DNA of 64,000 nucleotides from Paenibacillus bouchesdurhonensis (GTDB lineage Bacteria > Bacillota > Bacilli > Paenibacillales > Paenibacillaceae), in NCBI RefSeq assembly GCF_900155685.1, contig NZ_LT732548.1:2176636-2240635 (forward strand), in the 5' to 3' direction. Positions 26,453 to 36,494 of the stretch are shown here, in pieces. The notes under the pieces are model-generated. The model worked only from the letters and a program-made list of their open reading frames with translations, was not told where the DNA came from and made no database searches. The stretch's first letter is position 1; the number at the start of each line of letters is the position of its first letter. Both the position numbers and the translations under genes were made by a program.

Positions 26453-27736
26453 ATGCTACTCAAAATAACAAATGCCAATGTATTGGACGGGAATGGTCAG
26501 CTGCAATTGAAGGATATCTATATCCGGGACGGAATTATTGCAGAGCTTGTAGATGCAGAAAGCCAAGGGAAAGCGAGTGCGGATAAGATCATCGATGCCG
26601 AAGGTAAGCTGGTAACTCCTGGCTTTATCGATATGCATGTTCATTTGCGCGAGCCGGGATATGAGCATAAAGAGACGATCGAGACAGGTTCAAGATCGGC
26701 GGCCAAGGGCGGCTTTACGACGATCGCCTGCATGCCAAATACGCGCCCGGTCATCGATACGCCGGAGACGATCGAGCTCGTGAAGAGCAAAGCCGAAGCG
26801 GCGGGACTCGTGAACGTTCTGCCTTACGCAGCGATTACGAAGAGCGAGCTTGGACGTGAACTGACGGATTTCGCAGCATTGAAGGCAGCGGGCGCTATCG
26901 GCTTTACCGATGACGGCGTCGGCGTGCAAAGCGCACAAATGATGAAAGACGCTATGGCGCTTGCCCAGTCGCTCGGCATGCCGATTATTGCTCATTGCGA
27001 GGACAATTCGCTCGTCGAGGGCGCTCCGGTCAATGAAGGAGAATTCGCTAAGCGTCACGGCTTGAAAGGCATTCCGAACGAGTCGGAAGCGATCCACGTC
27101 GGCCGGGATATTCTTCTCGCGGAAGCTACAGGGGTACATTACCATGTATGCCATGTGAGCACGGAGCAATCGATTCGACTGATCAGACAAGCGAAGGAAA
27201 TCGGTATCCGGGTGACAGCTGAGGTATGCCCGCATCACCTGCTGCTGGCCGAGACGGATATACCCGGCCTTGACGCCAATTGGAAAATGAACCCGCCGCT
27301 TCGTTCCGAGCGGGATGTAGAGGCTTGCATTCAGGCCCTGGAGGACGGCACGATCGACATGATTGTTACGGATCACGCGCCGCATAGTGAAGAGGAGAAA
27401 GCCAAGGGGATGCAGCTTGCACCGTTTGGAATCGTCGGATTTGAGACGGCCTTCCCGCTCCTTTATACCAAGTTTGTCCTGACCGGACGCTGGGATTTGT
27501 CCCTGCTCGTTCAACGCATGACGAAAGACCCGGCTCGGGTATTCGGACTGTCGGCTGGTAAATTGGAGCCCGGAGCTCCTGCAGATCTAACGCTCCTGGA
27601 TCTCGATAAGGAGCAGGAGGTCGATCCAAGCGCATTTGCTTCGAAGGGACGCAACACTCCTTTTGGCGGGTGGAAGCTTAAAGGTTGGCCGGTGATGACA
27701 ATCGTGAGCGGTAAAGTCGTTTGGCAAGATCAGTAA
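26453..27736 (+). CDS. pyrC: PyrC, dihydroorotase
   Basis: Cyclises carbamoyl aspartate to dihydroorotate. Amidohydrolase fold, 427 residues. The metal-binding DMHVHLREPG at about residue 60, the later H residues in HCEDNSLVEG and HVCHVST, and the DHAPHS loop are all present, consistent with a two-zinc class I dihydroorotase. ATG 26453 follows CGGAGGTAAG. Confidence 0.97.
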   Translation: MLLKITNANVLDGNGQLQLKDIYIRDGIIAELVDAESQGKASADKIIDAEGKLVTPGFIDMHVHLREPGYEHKETIETGSRSAAKGGFTTIACMPNTRPVIDTPETIELVKSKAEAAGLVNVLPYAAITKSELGRELTDFAALKAAGAIGFTDDGVGVQSAQMMKDAMALAQSLGMPIIAHCEDNSLVEGAPVNEGEFAKRHGLKGIPNESEAIHVGRDILLAEATGVHYHVCHVSTEQSIRLIRQAKEIGIRVTAEVCPHHLLLAETDIPGLDANWKMNPPLRSERDVEACIQALEDGTIDMIVTDHAPHSEEEKAKGMQLAPFGIVGFETAFPLLYTKFVLTGRWDLSLLVQRMTKDPARVFGLSAGKLEPGAPADLTLLDLDKEQEVDPSAFASKGRNTPFGGWKLKGWPVMTIVSGKVVWQDQ

Positions 27737-27810
27737 TTATAGTGAACGGCAAATATTATAATGAAATCATTTTATAGATACAAAAGTCGAGCATAAAGGA
27801 GTGCGGGGAA

Positions 27811-28950
27811 ATGCAGGCAAGATTGTTATTGGAGGACGGCACGCTGTTTACCGGAAAATCATTCGGCGCAGAGGGCGAATTGACGGGTGAGGTCGTTTTT
27901 AACACAGGAGTTACAGGTTACCAGGAAGTCGTATCCGATCCATCCTACTACGGACAAATCGTGACGATGACTTATCCGCTCATCGGCAATTATGGCATTT
28001 CCAGAGATGATTTTGAAGCGCTCGTTCCATCAATACATGGACTGGTTGTACGCCGCTACGAGCCAATCCCAAGTAATTGGCGCGCTCAGTATAGTCTGGG
28101 AGATTTGCTTAAGGAGCACGACATTCCTGGAATTTCAGATATCGATACTCGGATGTTAACGAGAAAAATCCGGCAAAATGGCACGATGAAGGGCATCATT
28201 ACGACTTCTTCTGTAAAATCGGTAGAAGAGCTGCAAGCCATGATGGCTTCTGTCAGCGTTGAGGAGCTGCATAATCAGGTAGCAAGCACCTCTACGTCGT
28301 TCTTATATCATAATCCGGGAGCGAAGGAGCGGATCGTGCTCGTCGACTTCGGAGCAAAGAACGGAATTCTCCGTCAGTTGAACCAGCGCGGCTGCGATGT
28401 GGTCATCGTACCGCATGACACGACGGCTGAAGAGGTTCGCCGGCTTAACCCGGATGGCATTCAGTTGTCCAACGGCCCCGGCGATCCGAAAGACGTGCCT
28501 CATGCCGTGCAAATGATCTCTGAGCTGCTTGGTGAATATCCGATCTTCGGAATTTGCCTAGGGCATCAGCTTCTGTCCCTAGCCTGCGGGGCAGATACGG
28601 AGAAGCTGAAGTTCGGCCATCGCGGCGGTAACCACCCGGTCAAGGAACTGGCAACAGGAAGATGCTATATTACATCCCAGAACCATGGTTACGCGGTGAC
28701 GGAAGCCTCGATTGCCGGGACGGAGCTGGAAATTACACATATCAACAATAATGATAAGACGATCGAGGGCGTTAGACATAAGAAGCATCCGGCCTTCTCG
28801 GTGCAATATCACCCGGAAGCGTCGCCAGGTCCCCAAGACAACAATTATTTATTCGATCGGTTCCTGGAAATGATCAAAGAACATAAGCAGCAGAATCCAA
28901 AAAGATCACGTCAGGCTGAAATGATGGCCGTTGCGAAGGGAGAGCTTTAA
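27811..28950 (+). CDS. carA: CarA, carbamoyl-phosphate synthase small (glutaminase) subunit
   Basis: 379 residues. The N-terminal CPSase small-chain domain ([20 protein letters not shown]) precedes a class I glutamine amidotransferase domain with the nucleophile in GICLGHQ (Cys at about 249) and the His/Glu pair in [10 protein letters not shown]. It feeds ammonia to CarB, encoded immediately downstream. ATG 27811 lies behind AAAGGAGTGCGGGGAA. Being in this operon, it is the pyrimidine-regulated form (pyrAA). Confidence 0.97.
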   Translation: MQARLLLEDGTLFTGKSFGAEGELTGEVVFNTGVTGYQEVVSDPSYYGQIVTMTYPLIGNYGISRDDFEALVPSIHGLVVRRYEPIPSNWRAQYSLGDLLKEHDIPGISDIDTRMLTRKIRQNGTMKGIITTSSVKSVEELQAMMASVSVEELHNQVASTSTSFLYHNPGAKERIVLVDFGAKNGILRQLNQRGCDVVIVPHDTTAEEVRRLNPDGIQLSNGPGDPKDVPHAVQMISELLGEYPIFGICLGHQLLSLACGADTEKLKFGHRGGNHPVKELATGRCYITSQNHGYAVTEASIAGTELEITHINNNDKTIEGVRHKKHPAFSVQYHPEASPGPQDNNYLFDRFLEMIKEHKQQNPKRSRQAEMMAVAKGEL

Positions 28951-28951
28951 T

Positions 28952-31900
28952 ATGCCGATCAATAAAGACCTCAAAAAGATTCTCGTCATTGGCTCCGGTC
29001 CTATCGTGATCGGTCAAGCAGCCGAATTCGACTATGCTGGAACCCAGGCATGCCAAGCCTTGAAGGAAGAGGGCGTGGAAGTCGTCCTGATCAACAGCAA
29101 CCCGGCTACAATTATGACGGATACCAATATGGCGGACAAGGTGTATATCGAACCGATTACACTTGATTTCGTAGCTCAAATCATTCGGCAGGAGCGTCCG
29201 GATGGATTGCTGCCGACCCTTGGGGGGCAGACCGGCCTTAACATGGCGGTTGAACTGGCTCGCGCTGGTGTACTCGAGCGCGAGAACGTCAAGCTACTAG
29301 GAACGCAATTAACATCGATCGAGAAGGCAGAGGATCGGGATTTGTTCCGCGAGCTGATGCGCGAACTGGAGCAGCCGGTGCCGGAAAGCACCATCATTAC
29401 TTCAGTAGAGGAAGCGCTGCGGTTCGCGGAAGAGATCGGTTATCCGGTTATCGTCCGTCCGGCTTATACGCTTGGCGGCACGGGCGGCGGGATTTGCGCA
29501 ACGGAGGAAGAGCTTAAAGAAACCGTTGCTTCCGGTATTCGCTATAGTCCGATCGGGCAATGCCTCATCGAGAAATCGATCGCCGGCATGAAGGAAATCG
29601 AGTATGAAGTGATGCGGGATGCGAACGACAGCTGTATCGTTGTATGCAATATGGAGAACTTTGACGCTGTCGGGGTTCACACGGGGGACAGTATCGTCGT
29701 GGCTCCGAGCCAAACCTTGTCGGATCGCGAGTACCAAATGCTCCGCTCCGCATCGCTTAAAATTATCCGTGCTTTGAACATTGAGGGCGGCTGCAACGTA
29801 CAGTTTGCGCTTGACCCGCAAAGCTTCCAATACTATGTGATCGAAGTGAACCCCCGGGTTAGCCGCTCTTCTGCGCTGGCATCCAAAGCGACAGGCTACC
29901 CGATTGCAAAGATGGCCGCAAAAATTGCGCTGGGCTACACCTTAGACGAAATTGTCAACCCGGTTACAGGGCAAACCTATGCTTGCTTTGAGCCAACACT
30001 TGACTATATCGTCAGTAAAATTCCGCGCTGGCCATTCGATAAATTCATTCATGCGAACCGCAAGCTGGGAACGCAAATGAAAGCGACGGGTGAAGTGATG
30101 GCCATTGGACGAACGTTCGAGGAGTCGATTCACAAGGCCGTTCGCTCCCTGGAAATCGGCACCCACCGCCTATATTTGAAAGGCGCTGATCAGTTAACCC
30201 AAGAGGTGCTGGATCAAAGGCTCATTCAAGCGGACGATGAAAGATTGTTCCTGATCGCCGAAGCATTCCGCCGCGGCTACAAGCTGCAGCAAATTCAAGA
30301 CTTAACGCAAATTGACTGGTGGTTCCTGGATAAAATCGAGCGTCTTGTACAATTTGAGAAGCAGATTGCATCCGAGCCGACATTAACATACGACACACTC
30401 TATGAAGCAAAGCGTTTGGGATTTACAGACCGCGCCATTGCCGAGCTGCGGGCAGCAGGGCAGCCTGGGGGAACGCATCTAACGGAAGAGAGCGTTACGG
30501 GCTTACGCAAGGAGCATAATCTGCGGCCGGTATACAAAATGGTAGATACGTGCGCCGCGGAGTTCGAAGCATCCACGCCTTATTATTACTCGACTTATGA
30601 GACCGAGAATGAAGTTTTGCAGACCGAGAAGGAGAAAATCCTTGTGCTCGGCTCCGGCCCGATTCGGATCGGCCAAGGGATTGAATTCGACTACTCTACC
30701 GTGCATGCCGTCTGGGCGATTCAGAAGGCTGGCTACGAAGCAGTCATCATTAACAACAATCCGGAGACGGTATCGACAGACTTCAACACATCGGATCGAC
30801 TCTATTTCGAGCCGCTCTTCTTCGAGGACGTAATGAACGTGATCGAAGAGGAGAAGCCGGTTGGCGTCATTGTCCAGTTTGGAGGACAAACGGCGATCAA
30901 CCTTGCAGCACCGCTGGAAGCAGCGGGCGTACGCATCATCGGAACTTCCCTAGAGAGCATTGATGAGGCGGAGGATCGGAAGAAGTTCGAGGCGCTGTTG
31001 TCTAGACTGCAGATTGCCCAGCCAAAGGGCAGCACAGTAACCTCTGTGGATGAAGCCGTGGGTACGGCGCAATCGCTAGGATACCCTGTTCTTGTTCGCC
31101 CATCCTACGTGCTCGGCGGGCGCGCTATGGAAATAGTATATTCCGACCAAGAATTGCTGAAATATATGGAAGAAGCGGTTAACATCAATCCGCAGCATCC
31201 GGTGCTCATCGACCGCTATATGCTTGGCAAAGAGGTCGAAGTCGATGCGATCTGCGATGGCGAAACGGTGCTTATCCCGGGGATCATGGAGCATGTGGAA
31301 AGAGCTGGGGTACACTCCGGCGACTCCATTGCAGTATATCCGCCACAGCATGTATCCGCAGAGTTGAAAAGCAAGATAGCAGACACTACGATCAAAATTG
31401 CTAAAGAATTGAAGACGGTCGGACTCGTTAACATTCAGTTTGTCATTTACAATAATGAAGTATATGTTATCGAGGTAAATCCACGTTCTTCACGGACGGT
31501 TCCGTTCTTGAGCAAGGTGACGAATATTCCAATGGCTAGCCTAGCTACGCAATGCATTCTCGGCACGAAGCTGAAGGATTTGGGATATTCAGACGGTCTA
31601 TGGCCTGAAACGGATTATGTATCCGTGAAGGTTCCGGTCTTCTCCTTCGCGAAATTACGCCGTGTGGAGCCGACACTAGGCCCGGAAATGAAATCGACGG
31701 GCGAGGTTATGGGACGTGATCCGCAGTATGCGAAGGCACTATATAAAGGCCTCGTAGGCGCGGGAATGAAAATTCCGACGACTGGGGCGATTATCGCTAC
31801 TGTAGCGGACAAAGATAAGGATGAGGCTGTGGAAATCCTTCGCGGGTTCTCGAACCTGGGCTATAAGATTCTAGCGACGGGCGGTACGGCAGCTGCTCTT

Positions 31901-32164
31901 CAAGCGGCTAATATCCATGTGACAATAGTCAATAAATTAAGCGAAGGATCTCCGAATATACTGGATTTGATCCGCAATGGAGAAGCTCATTTCGTCATCA
32001 ATACACTTACCAAAGGCAAGGAGCCGGAGCGCGACGGATTCCGCATTCGCCGGGAAGCGGTCGAAAATGGCATCGTATGTATGACTTCGCTTGATACGGT
32101 ACGCGCGCTGCTGAATATGCTTGAGACGATCAACTTCTCGTCACAAGCCATGCCTGTTCTGTAA
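28952..32164 (+). CDS. carB: CarB, carbamoyl-phosphate synthase large subunit
   Basis: 1070 residues. There are two homologous ATP-grasp halves, each beginning with a [12 protein letters not shown] stretch ([14 protein letters not shown] near the start, [15 protein letters not shown] near 560), and a C-terminal MGS-like allosteric domain with [10 protein letters not shown]. It makes carbamoyl phosphate from bicarbonate, ATP and ammonia from CarA. ATG 28952 is one base after the carA stop behind GAAGGGAGAG. The full length matches the family. Confidence 0.98.
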   Translation: MPINKDLKKILVIGSGPIVIGQAAEFDYAGTQACQALKEEGVEVVLINSNPATIMTDTNMADKVYIEPITLDFVAQIIRQERPDGLLPTLGGQTGLNMAVELARAGVLERENVKLLGTQLTSIEKAEDRDLFRELMRELEQPVPESTIITSVEEALRFAEEIGYPVIVRPAYTLGGTGGGICATEEELKETVASGIRYSPIGQCLIEKSIAGMKEIEYEVMRDANDSCIVVCNMENFDAVGVHTGDSIVVAPSQTLSDREYQMLRSASLKIIRALNIEGGCNVQFALDPQSFQYYVIEVNPRVSRSSALASKATGYPIAKMAAKIALGYTLDEIVNPVTGQTYACFEPTLDYIVSKIPRWPFDKFIHANRKLGTQMKATGEVMAIGRTFEESIHKAVRSLEIGTHRLYLKGADQLTQEVLDQRLIQADDERLFLIAEAFRRGYKLQQIQDLTQIDWWFLDKIERLVQFEKQIASEPTLTYDTLYEAKRLGFTDRAIAELRAAGQPGGTHLTEESVTGLRKEHNLRPVYKMVDTCAAEFEASTPYYYSTYETENEVLQTEKEKILVLGSGPIRIGQGIEFDYSTVHAVWAIQKAGYEAVIINNNPETVSTDFNTSDRLYFEPLFFEDVMNVIEEEKPVGVIVQFGGQTAINLAAPLEAAGVRIIGTSLESIDEAEDRKKFEALLSRLQIAQPKGSTVTSVDEAVGTAQSLGYPVLVRPSYVLGGRAMEIVYSDQELLKYMEEAVNINPQHPVLIDRYMLGKEVEVDAICDGETVLIPGIMEHVERAGVHSGDSIAVYPPQHVSAELKSKIADTTIKIAKELKTVGLVNIQFVIYNNEVYVIEVNPRSSRTVPFLSKVTNIPMASLATQCILGTKLKDLGYSDGLWPETDYVSVKVPVFSFAKLRRVEPTLGPEMKSTGEVMGRDPQYAKALYKGLVGAGMKIPTTGAIIATVADKDKDEAVEILRGFSNLGYKILATGGTAAALQAANIHVTIVNKLSEGSPNILDLIRNGEAHFVINTLTKGKEPERDGFRIRREAVENGIVCMTSLDTVRALLNMLETINFSSQAMPVL

Positions 32165-32193
32165 GGTTTATCAGCTATAATGAGGGAATTAAC

Positions 32194-32225
32194 GCGGCTC
32201 CGGAAGCTACATGCTTCGGAGCCGC
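32194..32225 (+). repeat. Intercistronic hairpin between carB and pyrF
   Basis: Arms 32194-32207 and 32213-32225 pair over 13 bp with one bulged G. No T-tract follows, so it is more likely an mRNA stability or processing element than a terminator. Confidence 0.65.
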
Positions 32226-32253
32226 AAGTATGACGGGGGGAGAAGTTAAAATT

Positions 32254-32991
32254 ATGAGTACATTTGAACAAGCTGCCGGGCATCTCATGGTTGCGCTTGA
32301 TTACCCGACAGCGGAGGAAGCGCGGAAGCTCATCACTGATTTGGAAGGCATTCCTTGCTACGTGAAGCTGGGGATGCAGTTGTATTATACAGTAGGCCCT
32401 GATTTTGTACGGGAACTGAAGAAGCGTGGGTACCGGGTGTTCTTGGATTTGAAAATGCATGATATTCCGAATACCGTGAAGGGTGGAGCCGACAGCGTGA
32501 CCCGGCTTGGCGTAGACATGTTCAATGTACATGCTGCTGGGGGGCTGAAAATGATGGCCGCTGCTTTGGAAGGAGCGAAGGCAGCCCTCGAAAGTGACGC
32601 GTCCCTTACAATGCCTACTATTATTGCTGTAACTCAGCTTACAAGTACTAGTCAGGAAACCTTGAATCAAGAAATTGGCATTCCAGGTACGATGGAGGAT
32701 GCTGTTGTCGCTTATGCGGCGTTGGCCAAAACGGCTGGCTTGCATGGAGTTGTGGCCTCTCCGCTGGAAGTACAGGCAATCAAGAAGCATTGCGGGGAGA
32801 GCTTCAAGACGGTAACGCCAGGTATTCGCCCGGCAGGCAGCGCTGCGGGAGATCAGTTCCGCACGCTTACTCCAGGGGATGCGATCCGTCAGGGAACGGA
32901 CTTTATCGTCGTAGGACGACCGATTACCCAGGCCAATGATCCACGCCGCGCAGCTAAGCTTATTATTGAGGAGATGAAGGAAGCATGGTAA
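32254..32991 (+). CDS. pyrF: PyrF, orotidine 5'-phosphate decarboxylase
   Basis: 245 residues, TIM barrel. The catalytic array DLKMHD at residues 65-70 (Asp-Lys-x-x-Asp) and the C-terminal phosphate loop TPGIRP and VVGRPIT are present. It makes UMP from OMP. ATG 32254 lies behind GGGGGGAGAAG. The gene overlaps pyrE by 7 bp, so the last two steps of the pathway are translationally linked. Confidence 0.97.
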   Translation: MSTFEQAAGHLMVALDYPTAEEARKLITDLEGIPCYVKLGMQLYYTVGPDFVRELKKRGYRVFLDLKMHDIPNTVKGGADSVTRLGVDMFNVHAAGGLKMMAAALEGAKAALESDASLTMPTIIAVTQLTSTSQETLNQEIGIPGTMEDAVVAYAALAKTAGLHGVVASPLEVQAIKKHCGESFKTVTPGIRPAGSAAGDQFRTLTPGDAIRQGTDFIVVGRPITQANDPRRAAKLIIEEMKEAW

Positions 32992-33623
32992 ATACTAATC
33001 AAATTGCTCTAGAAGTCGCAGGAAAATTGTTGGATATCGAGGCGGTCGCTCTGCGTCCTCACCAGCCGTTTATTTGGACCTCAGGAATCAAATCGCCGAT
33101 CTATTGCGACAATCGTCTAACGATGTCCTATCCGGAAATTCGCGACTTGATCGCAGAATCGTTTGCCGCGATCATCCGCAGTGCTTATCCGCAGGCTGAA
33201 GTAATCGCGGGAACGGCTACCGCGGGAATTCCTCATGCGGCCTTCGTCTCCCAGAAGCTCGGATTGCCGATGATTTACGTTCGTGATAAAGCGAAGGGAC
33301 ACGGCAAGGAAAATCTGATCGAGGGCTTGATCAAGCCGGGGCAAAAGGTGATCGTCATCGAGGATCTGATCTCGACCGGCGGCAGCTCGATCAAAGCGGC
33401 GCAGGCCGTTCGCGAGGCCGGGGCAGAACCGCTGGCTGTGCTGGCTATCTTTAACTACCAGCTGGACAAGGCGGCGCAGGCGTTTGCTGAAGCTGGTATC
33501 CCGCTGCAAACCTTGTCCAACTATACGGTATTGATTGATGTGGCCGTACAGCGCGGCGACATTCAGCCGGAAGACCTGGATCTATTAAAGTCATGGCGGC
33601 AAAACCCGGCGTCATTAAAGTAA
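32985..33623 (+). CDS. pyrE: PyrE, orotate phosphoribosyltransferase
   Basis: Adds ribose phosphate from PRPP to orotate. 212 residues; the PRPP motif is VIEDLISTGGSS. ATG 32985 overlaps the pyrF end. Its last 55 codons are repeated in diverged form about 965 bp downstream (34421-34592), and the first 18 bases of that repeat are identical. The 3' end of this gene may therefore be a replacement brought in by an inserted element. The protein looks complete and functional. Confidence 0.96.
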   Translation: MVNTNQIALEVAGKLLDIEAVALRPHQPFIWTSGIKSPIYCDNRLTMSYPEIRDLIAESFAAIIRSAYPQAEVIAGTATAGIPHAAFVSQKLGLPMIYVRDKAKGHGKENLIEGLIKPGQKVIVIEDLISTGGSSIKAAQAVREAGAEPLAVLAIFNYQLDKAAQAFAEAGIPLQTLSNYTVLIDVAVQRGDIQPEDLDLLKSWRQNPASLK

Positions 33624-33630
33624 AACCCGA

Positions 33631-33668
33631 AGAACGAAACATTTGTTTCCGTAAATGTTTCGTTCTTT
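33631..33668 (+). terminator. Terminator of the pyr operon
   Basis: Perfect 14-bp stem (33631-33644 with 33653-33666), 8-base loop, followed by TTTAATTATTTTT. Confidence 0.88.
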
Positions 33669-33927
33669 AATTATTTTTAGTACTAATTATAGTTATAATT
33701 TCACACTATTTATTAATAGTCCGATGTAAAGCTCTCAGTCGTCTTTTGGGTGGAGATTTCACAAAAAGTGTTTCTGTTGGGTAGTTTCACTATTCGAAAC
33801 CCAGGGGGAAACCGGGATATAACCGGGACATTGAGGAATCCCGAAGAATGCTTCTGACATATAGCAGGATATGCAGATAGACTTTTATTGCGAAGTTTTT
33901 TGTAAAATCATATCTATATAACTCATA
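33669..33927. other. AT-rich stretch after pyrE without a recognised gene
   Basis: 259 bp. No open frame with a ribosome binding site was found on either strand. It forms the left part of the insert between the two pyrE ends. Confidence 0.5.
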
Positions 33928-34155
33928 TCATTTTTCACTTTTTGAACGATTATATTTAACAAGAAAGATAATAATTAGAGCCACATAACCAATTTCTAAT
34001 AACCTTAAATAAAACGGTAGTGCCAAGAACGGAAATAAATATTTATTTGGCTGCGACTCATAAACAATTACTGTTAAGAAATTTAGCAGCAGACTAAAAA
34101 AACTACCCGTAATAAAAGTACATAAAGCAATGATTAAATAAAAACGATCTTTCAT
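33928..34155 (-). CDS. Small hypothetical membrane protein
   Basis: 75 residues with two long hydrophobic segments (about 6-31 and 43-65) and a basic C-terminus. TTAGGAGAG stands 7-8 bases before the ATG at 34155, which supports real translation. The gene is clearly more AT-rich than its neighbours and uses AT-rich codons, which suggests foreign origin. I do not recognise the family. It lies inside the DNA between pyrE and the duplicated pyrE end. Confidence 0.6.
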   Translation of the reverse strand: MKDRFYLIIALCTFITGSFFSLLLNFLTVIVYESQPNKYLFPFLALPFYLRLLEIGYVALIIIFLVKYNRSKSEK

Positions 34156-34172
34156 GAATAATCTCTCCTAAA

Positions 34173-34234
34173 TTAAAAACTGTAAAATGTAGTGAAATGT
34201 ATTTAAGTGATCATTTCACTAACATTTTACAGTT
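34173..34234 (-). terminator. Long hairpin with T-tract on the minus strand
   Basis: Arms 34178-34199 and 34212-34234 pair over 22 bp with one bulge, and five T follow on the minus strand. It lies after the truncated minus-strand reading frame and just before the ribosome binding site of the small membrane protein. Confidence 0.7.
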
Positions 34235-34273
34235 ATTCTAATGTCTAATCTATAGTAATTCTACGAATTGTTT

Positions 34274-34410
34274 TTATCTTATACTCCAAGCAATATATTG
34301 TGGAACTTCAGCAGACCAGTCACCACTACCTTGATGAGTAAGTACACCATTTATTAATAAATATATGTCGTATTTTCCTTGAATGTGTTTCCAGTGATCA
34401 ATCTGGTCAA
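34274..34410 (-). pseudogene. C-terminal remnant of an unrecognised protein
   Basis: About 45 protein-like residues (from DQIDHWKHIQGKYDIYLLI to the end PQYIAWSIR) with a proper stop and a terminator behind it, but no start. Upstream in the same frame the sequence becomes the antisense of the pyrE fragment. The 5' part of the gene was therefore lost at this junction. Composition is AT-rich like the neighbouring small membrane gene. Confidence 0.5.
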
Positions 34411-34420
34411 CATAAAGTAT

Positions 34421-34592
34421 TACCAGCTGGACAAGGCGACGCAAGCGTTCAGGGAGGCAGAATTTCCGCTGCAGACGCTGTGCCAATTATGGATCGCTTA
34501 TCGAAGTTGCGGCCGAGAAGGGGATCGTACAGCCGGATGATTTATCTCTGCTGAAATCCTGGCGCGAAGATCCGGCATCATTCGCAGTATAA
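34421..34592 (+). pseudogene. Duplicated, frameshifted 3' end of pyrE
   Basis: Translated with one frame change, it reads YQLDKATQAFREAEFPLQTL, then NYGSLIEVAAEKGIVQPDD and LSLLKSWREDPASFAV, closely parallel to the end of PyrE (33456-33623). A one-base insertion near 34480 breaks the frame. The first 18 bases, TACCAGCTGGACAAGGCG, are identical in both copies; the rest has diverged. No 5' part of pyrE is present. It carries its own terminator, as if it were the displaced original end of the operon. Confidence 0.85.
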
Positions 34593-34600
34593 ATCAAAGC

Positions 34601-34642
34601 AAAAGAACCATTCCCGTGTGTCAGGGAAATGGTTCTTTTTTT
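34601..34642. terminator. Terminator behind the pyrE remnant, shared with the SLH gene
   Basis: Stem of about 15 bp with one bulge (34601-34615 with 34624-34639), T-run on the plus strand and a shorter one on the minus strand. It serves the convergent SLH-GH18 gene as well. Confidence 0.85.
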
Positions 34643-34655
34643 CAAGTTTATAAGT

Positions 34656-36287
34656 TTAATAGAATGAGTACGAGAAATAACGATCAGCATTACTAAGACT
34701 TGTCCAAATCTCCGGTGTCTCGCCTCCGATATGCCAGTAGGCAAAGCCAGCGATGCCTTGCTTTAGGGCCATCTGGTATTTTAGCGATAGAGAGCGGGAA
34801 TCCTCCAGCCATATTCGCTGGGTCGCTCCAGAGGAGGTATAGGTGGCGATATACTGAGACAGCTTGTCATTCCATACAGGGCGAAATTTAAAGCTATGCA
34901 TCAGATTGGATTGTTCATGAAGTGTAATGTCCGTTGAGGCGATAGCAGCCACTGAGGTGCTATTTCCTTTGATCCTCCAATCGCGGTTATAAAAGGGCAG
35001 TCCTAGAATGATTTTATGATTAGGCACATCCTGCCGCAAAGTATCAAGACCGCTGCGCACCCAAGGCAAGGAGGCGACAGAACCAGCATACGGACTGCCT
35101 GACCAATGCTCGTCATATCCCATGAGTACGACATAATCGGCATATTGCCCTATGGCCTCATAATCGAAGGCCGCTGTCCAGTCCGTACCAAGCTCAGGCG
35201 ACACGTTGACCGACAGAATTGCGCCTGCCTCATGCATTTGCTCGCTAAGCTGTTTGATGAAGCGGGTGAAGTATGAACGATCATCGGGGTGTATATTCTC
35301 AAAATCAACGTTGATCCCCTGCAGGCCATATCTTTGTACAAGCGTGATGAGACTGCGAGTAAAGTTTGCCGTTTCGGTCTGCGAGGACAGGAGATTGTGC
35401 GTCGCTTCCATATCAAAACTGTTCCCTAGCATAGCCCATACCACTTTGTTATGCTGCTTGGCCCACTTCAGTAGCGTCATGTCCGTATAGTCGTGCAGCC
35501 GCCCGCTTCCTTCCAGGAAAAACCATCGGGGCGACATCACGTTAACATTGGATTTCAGTATGCTCTGCTCGTACTGCTCGGCCGTCTGTCCATATTGCCA
35601 GCCGAGCTGGATTTTGGGAGGGATAGGATCGTCGAATTCTCCGTTCCACGGCTTATGATGCAGTACGCGATAGAGAAGGGAGGCCGCTTCTTGACGGGAT
35701 AAGGGCTGCTTGGGTTGAAAAAAGCCCTCGTGTCCGACCATAAATTGAAGCTTGGTCACTGATTTTACATAAGGAAGCGCCCAGGATGCAACTTCCGATT
35801 GATCCCGGTATGCGGGCAGCGTGGAAGTGAGGTCGGGCTGCTGTTTGAATGCCCGTACGATCCAGGCTGCAGCCTCCTGGCGGCTCAAAGGCCGATTAGG
35901 GCTGAACGTTCCAGGGCCTGTTCCGGTGGCAAGCCCGATTTCGGTGGCTGCTTGTATGTACCCGTAGTACCATAAGGATGAAGAAACATCACTGTAAGCT
36001 GGTACTTTGGCTTGTACGGGACTAAGACGGAGTAGGCGAACCAGCGTTGCAAGAAATTCCGCCCGGGTGATCGACTGTGCCGGGGCAAATATATTCGGCT
36101 TGATTCCCGTCATGATATTGTCGTTATACAAAGCCACAATCTCATCCTTGGCGTAGCTGGCATCTATGTCCTGGAAAGGATTCGCCTGCTTGATGGCTAG
36201 GATAGGCGGTTGAAACTTGCAACTAATATAAACAAATAGCGTTAGAGTTAATAGAAGTACTATTTTAGTGTTCATGCGGCGGTTCAT
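34656..36287 (-). CDS. SLH-domain glycoside hydrolase family 18 protein
   Basis: 543 residues. After an N-terminal membrane or signal segment come three S-layer homology domains (about residues 35-215; PITR/LSRQEA-type motifs), which bind pyruvylated secondary wall polymer. A GH18 barrel follows (about 235-543). The active-site strand reads QGINVDFE: the catalytic Asp and Glu are present, but the first acidic residue of the family pattern is Gln. Related GH18 proteins include spore and wall lytic enzymes. The ATG at 36287 follows AAAGGGGATAATTGTC; longer starts have no support. It is convergent with the pyr region and divergent from the transporter operon. Confidence 0.9.
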   Translation of the reverse strand: MNRRMNTKIVLLLTLTLFVYISCKFQPPILAIKQANPFQDIDASYAKDEIVALYNDNIMTGIKPNIFAPAQSITRAEFLATLVRLLRLSPVQAKVPAYSDVSSSLWYYGYIQAATEIGLATGTGPGTFSPNRPLSRQEAAAWIVRAFKQQPDLTSTLPAYRDQSEVASWALPYVKSVTKLQFMVGHEGFFQPKQPLSRQEAASLLYRVLHHKPWNGEFDDPIPPKIQLGWQYGQTAEQYEQSILKSNVNVMSPRWFFLEGSGRLHDYTDMTLLKWAKQHNKVVWAMLGNSFDMEATHNLLSSQTETANFTRSLITLVQRYGLQGINVDFENIHPDDRSYFTRFIKQLSEQMHEAGAILSVNVSPELGTDWTAAFDYEAIGQYADYVVLMGYDEHWSGSPYAGSVASLPWVRSGLDTLRQDVPNHKIILGLPFYNRDWRIKGNSTSVAAIASTDITLHEQSNLMHSFKFRPVWNDKLSQYIATYTSSGATQRIWLEDSRSLSLKYQMALKQGIAGFAYWHIGGETPEIWTSLSNADRYFSYSFY

Positions 36288-36427
36288 GACAATTATCCCC
36301 TTTATTTGATAAAGTTTGGGCCAAGGCCATCTTAACAAACTTACGTCTGTAGTTCAGTGAATAAATAATGGAAATAAAATCTCAATATCGTAAAAAATGT
36401 TGTAACTTTTTGCCATGAGATTTCGTT

Positions 36428-36433
36428 TATAAT
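36428..36433 (+). promoter_or_regulatory. Possible -10 element of the transporter operon
   Basis: TATAAT in the 207 bp between the divergent SLH gene and the transporter operon. No -35 element stands at the right distance (TTGCCA is 12 and TTGTAA 22 bases away), so the call is weak. Confidence 0.3.
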
Positions 36434-36494
36434 GCTAGACGTGATGGAATTCATAGAGGCGTTAAAATTAGGAAGCATAGGAGACCGATAGACA

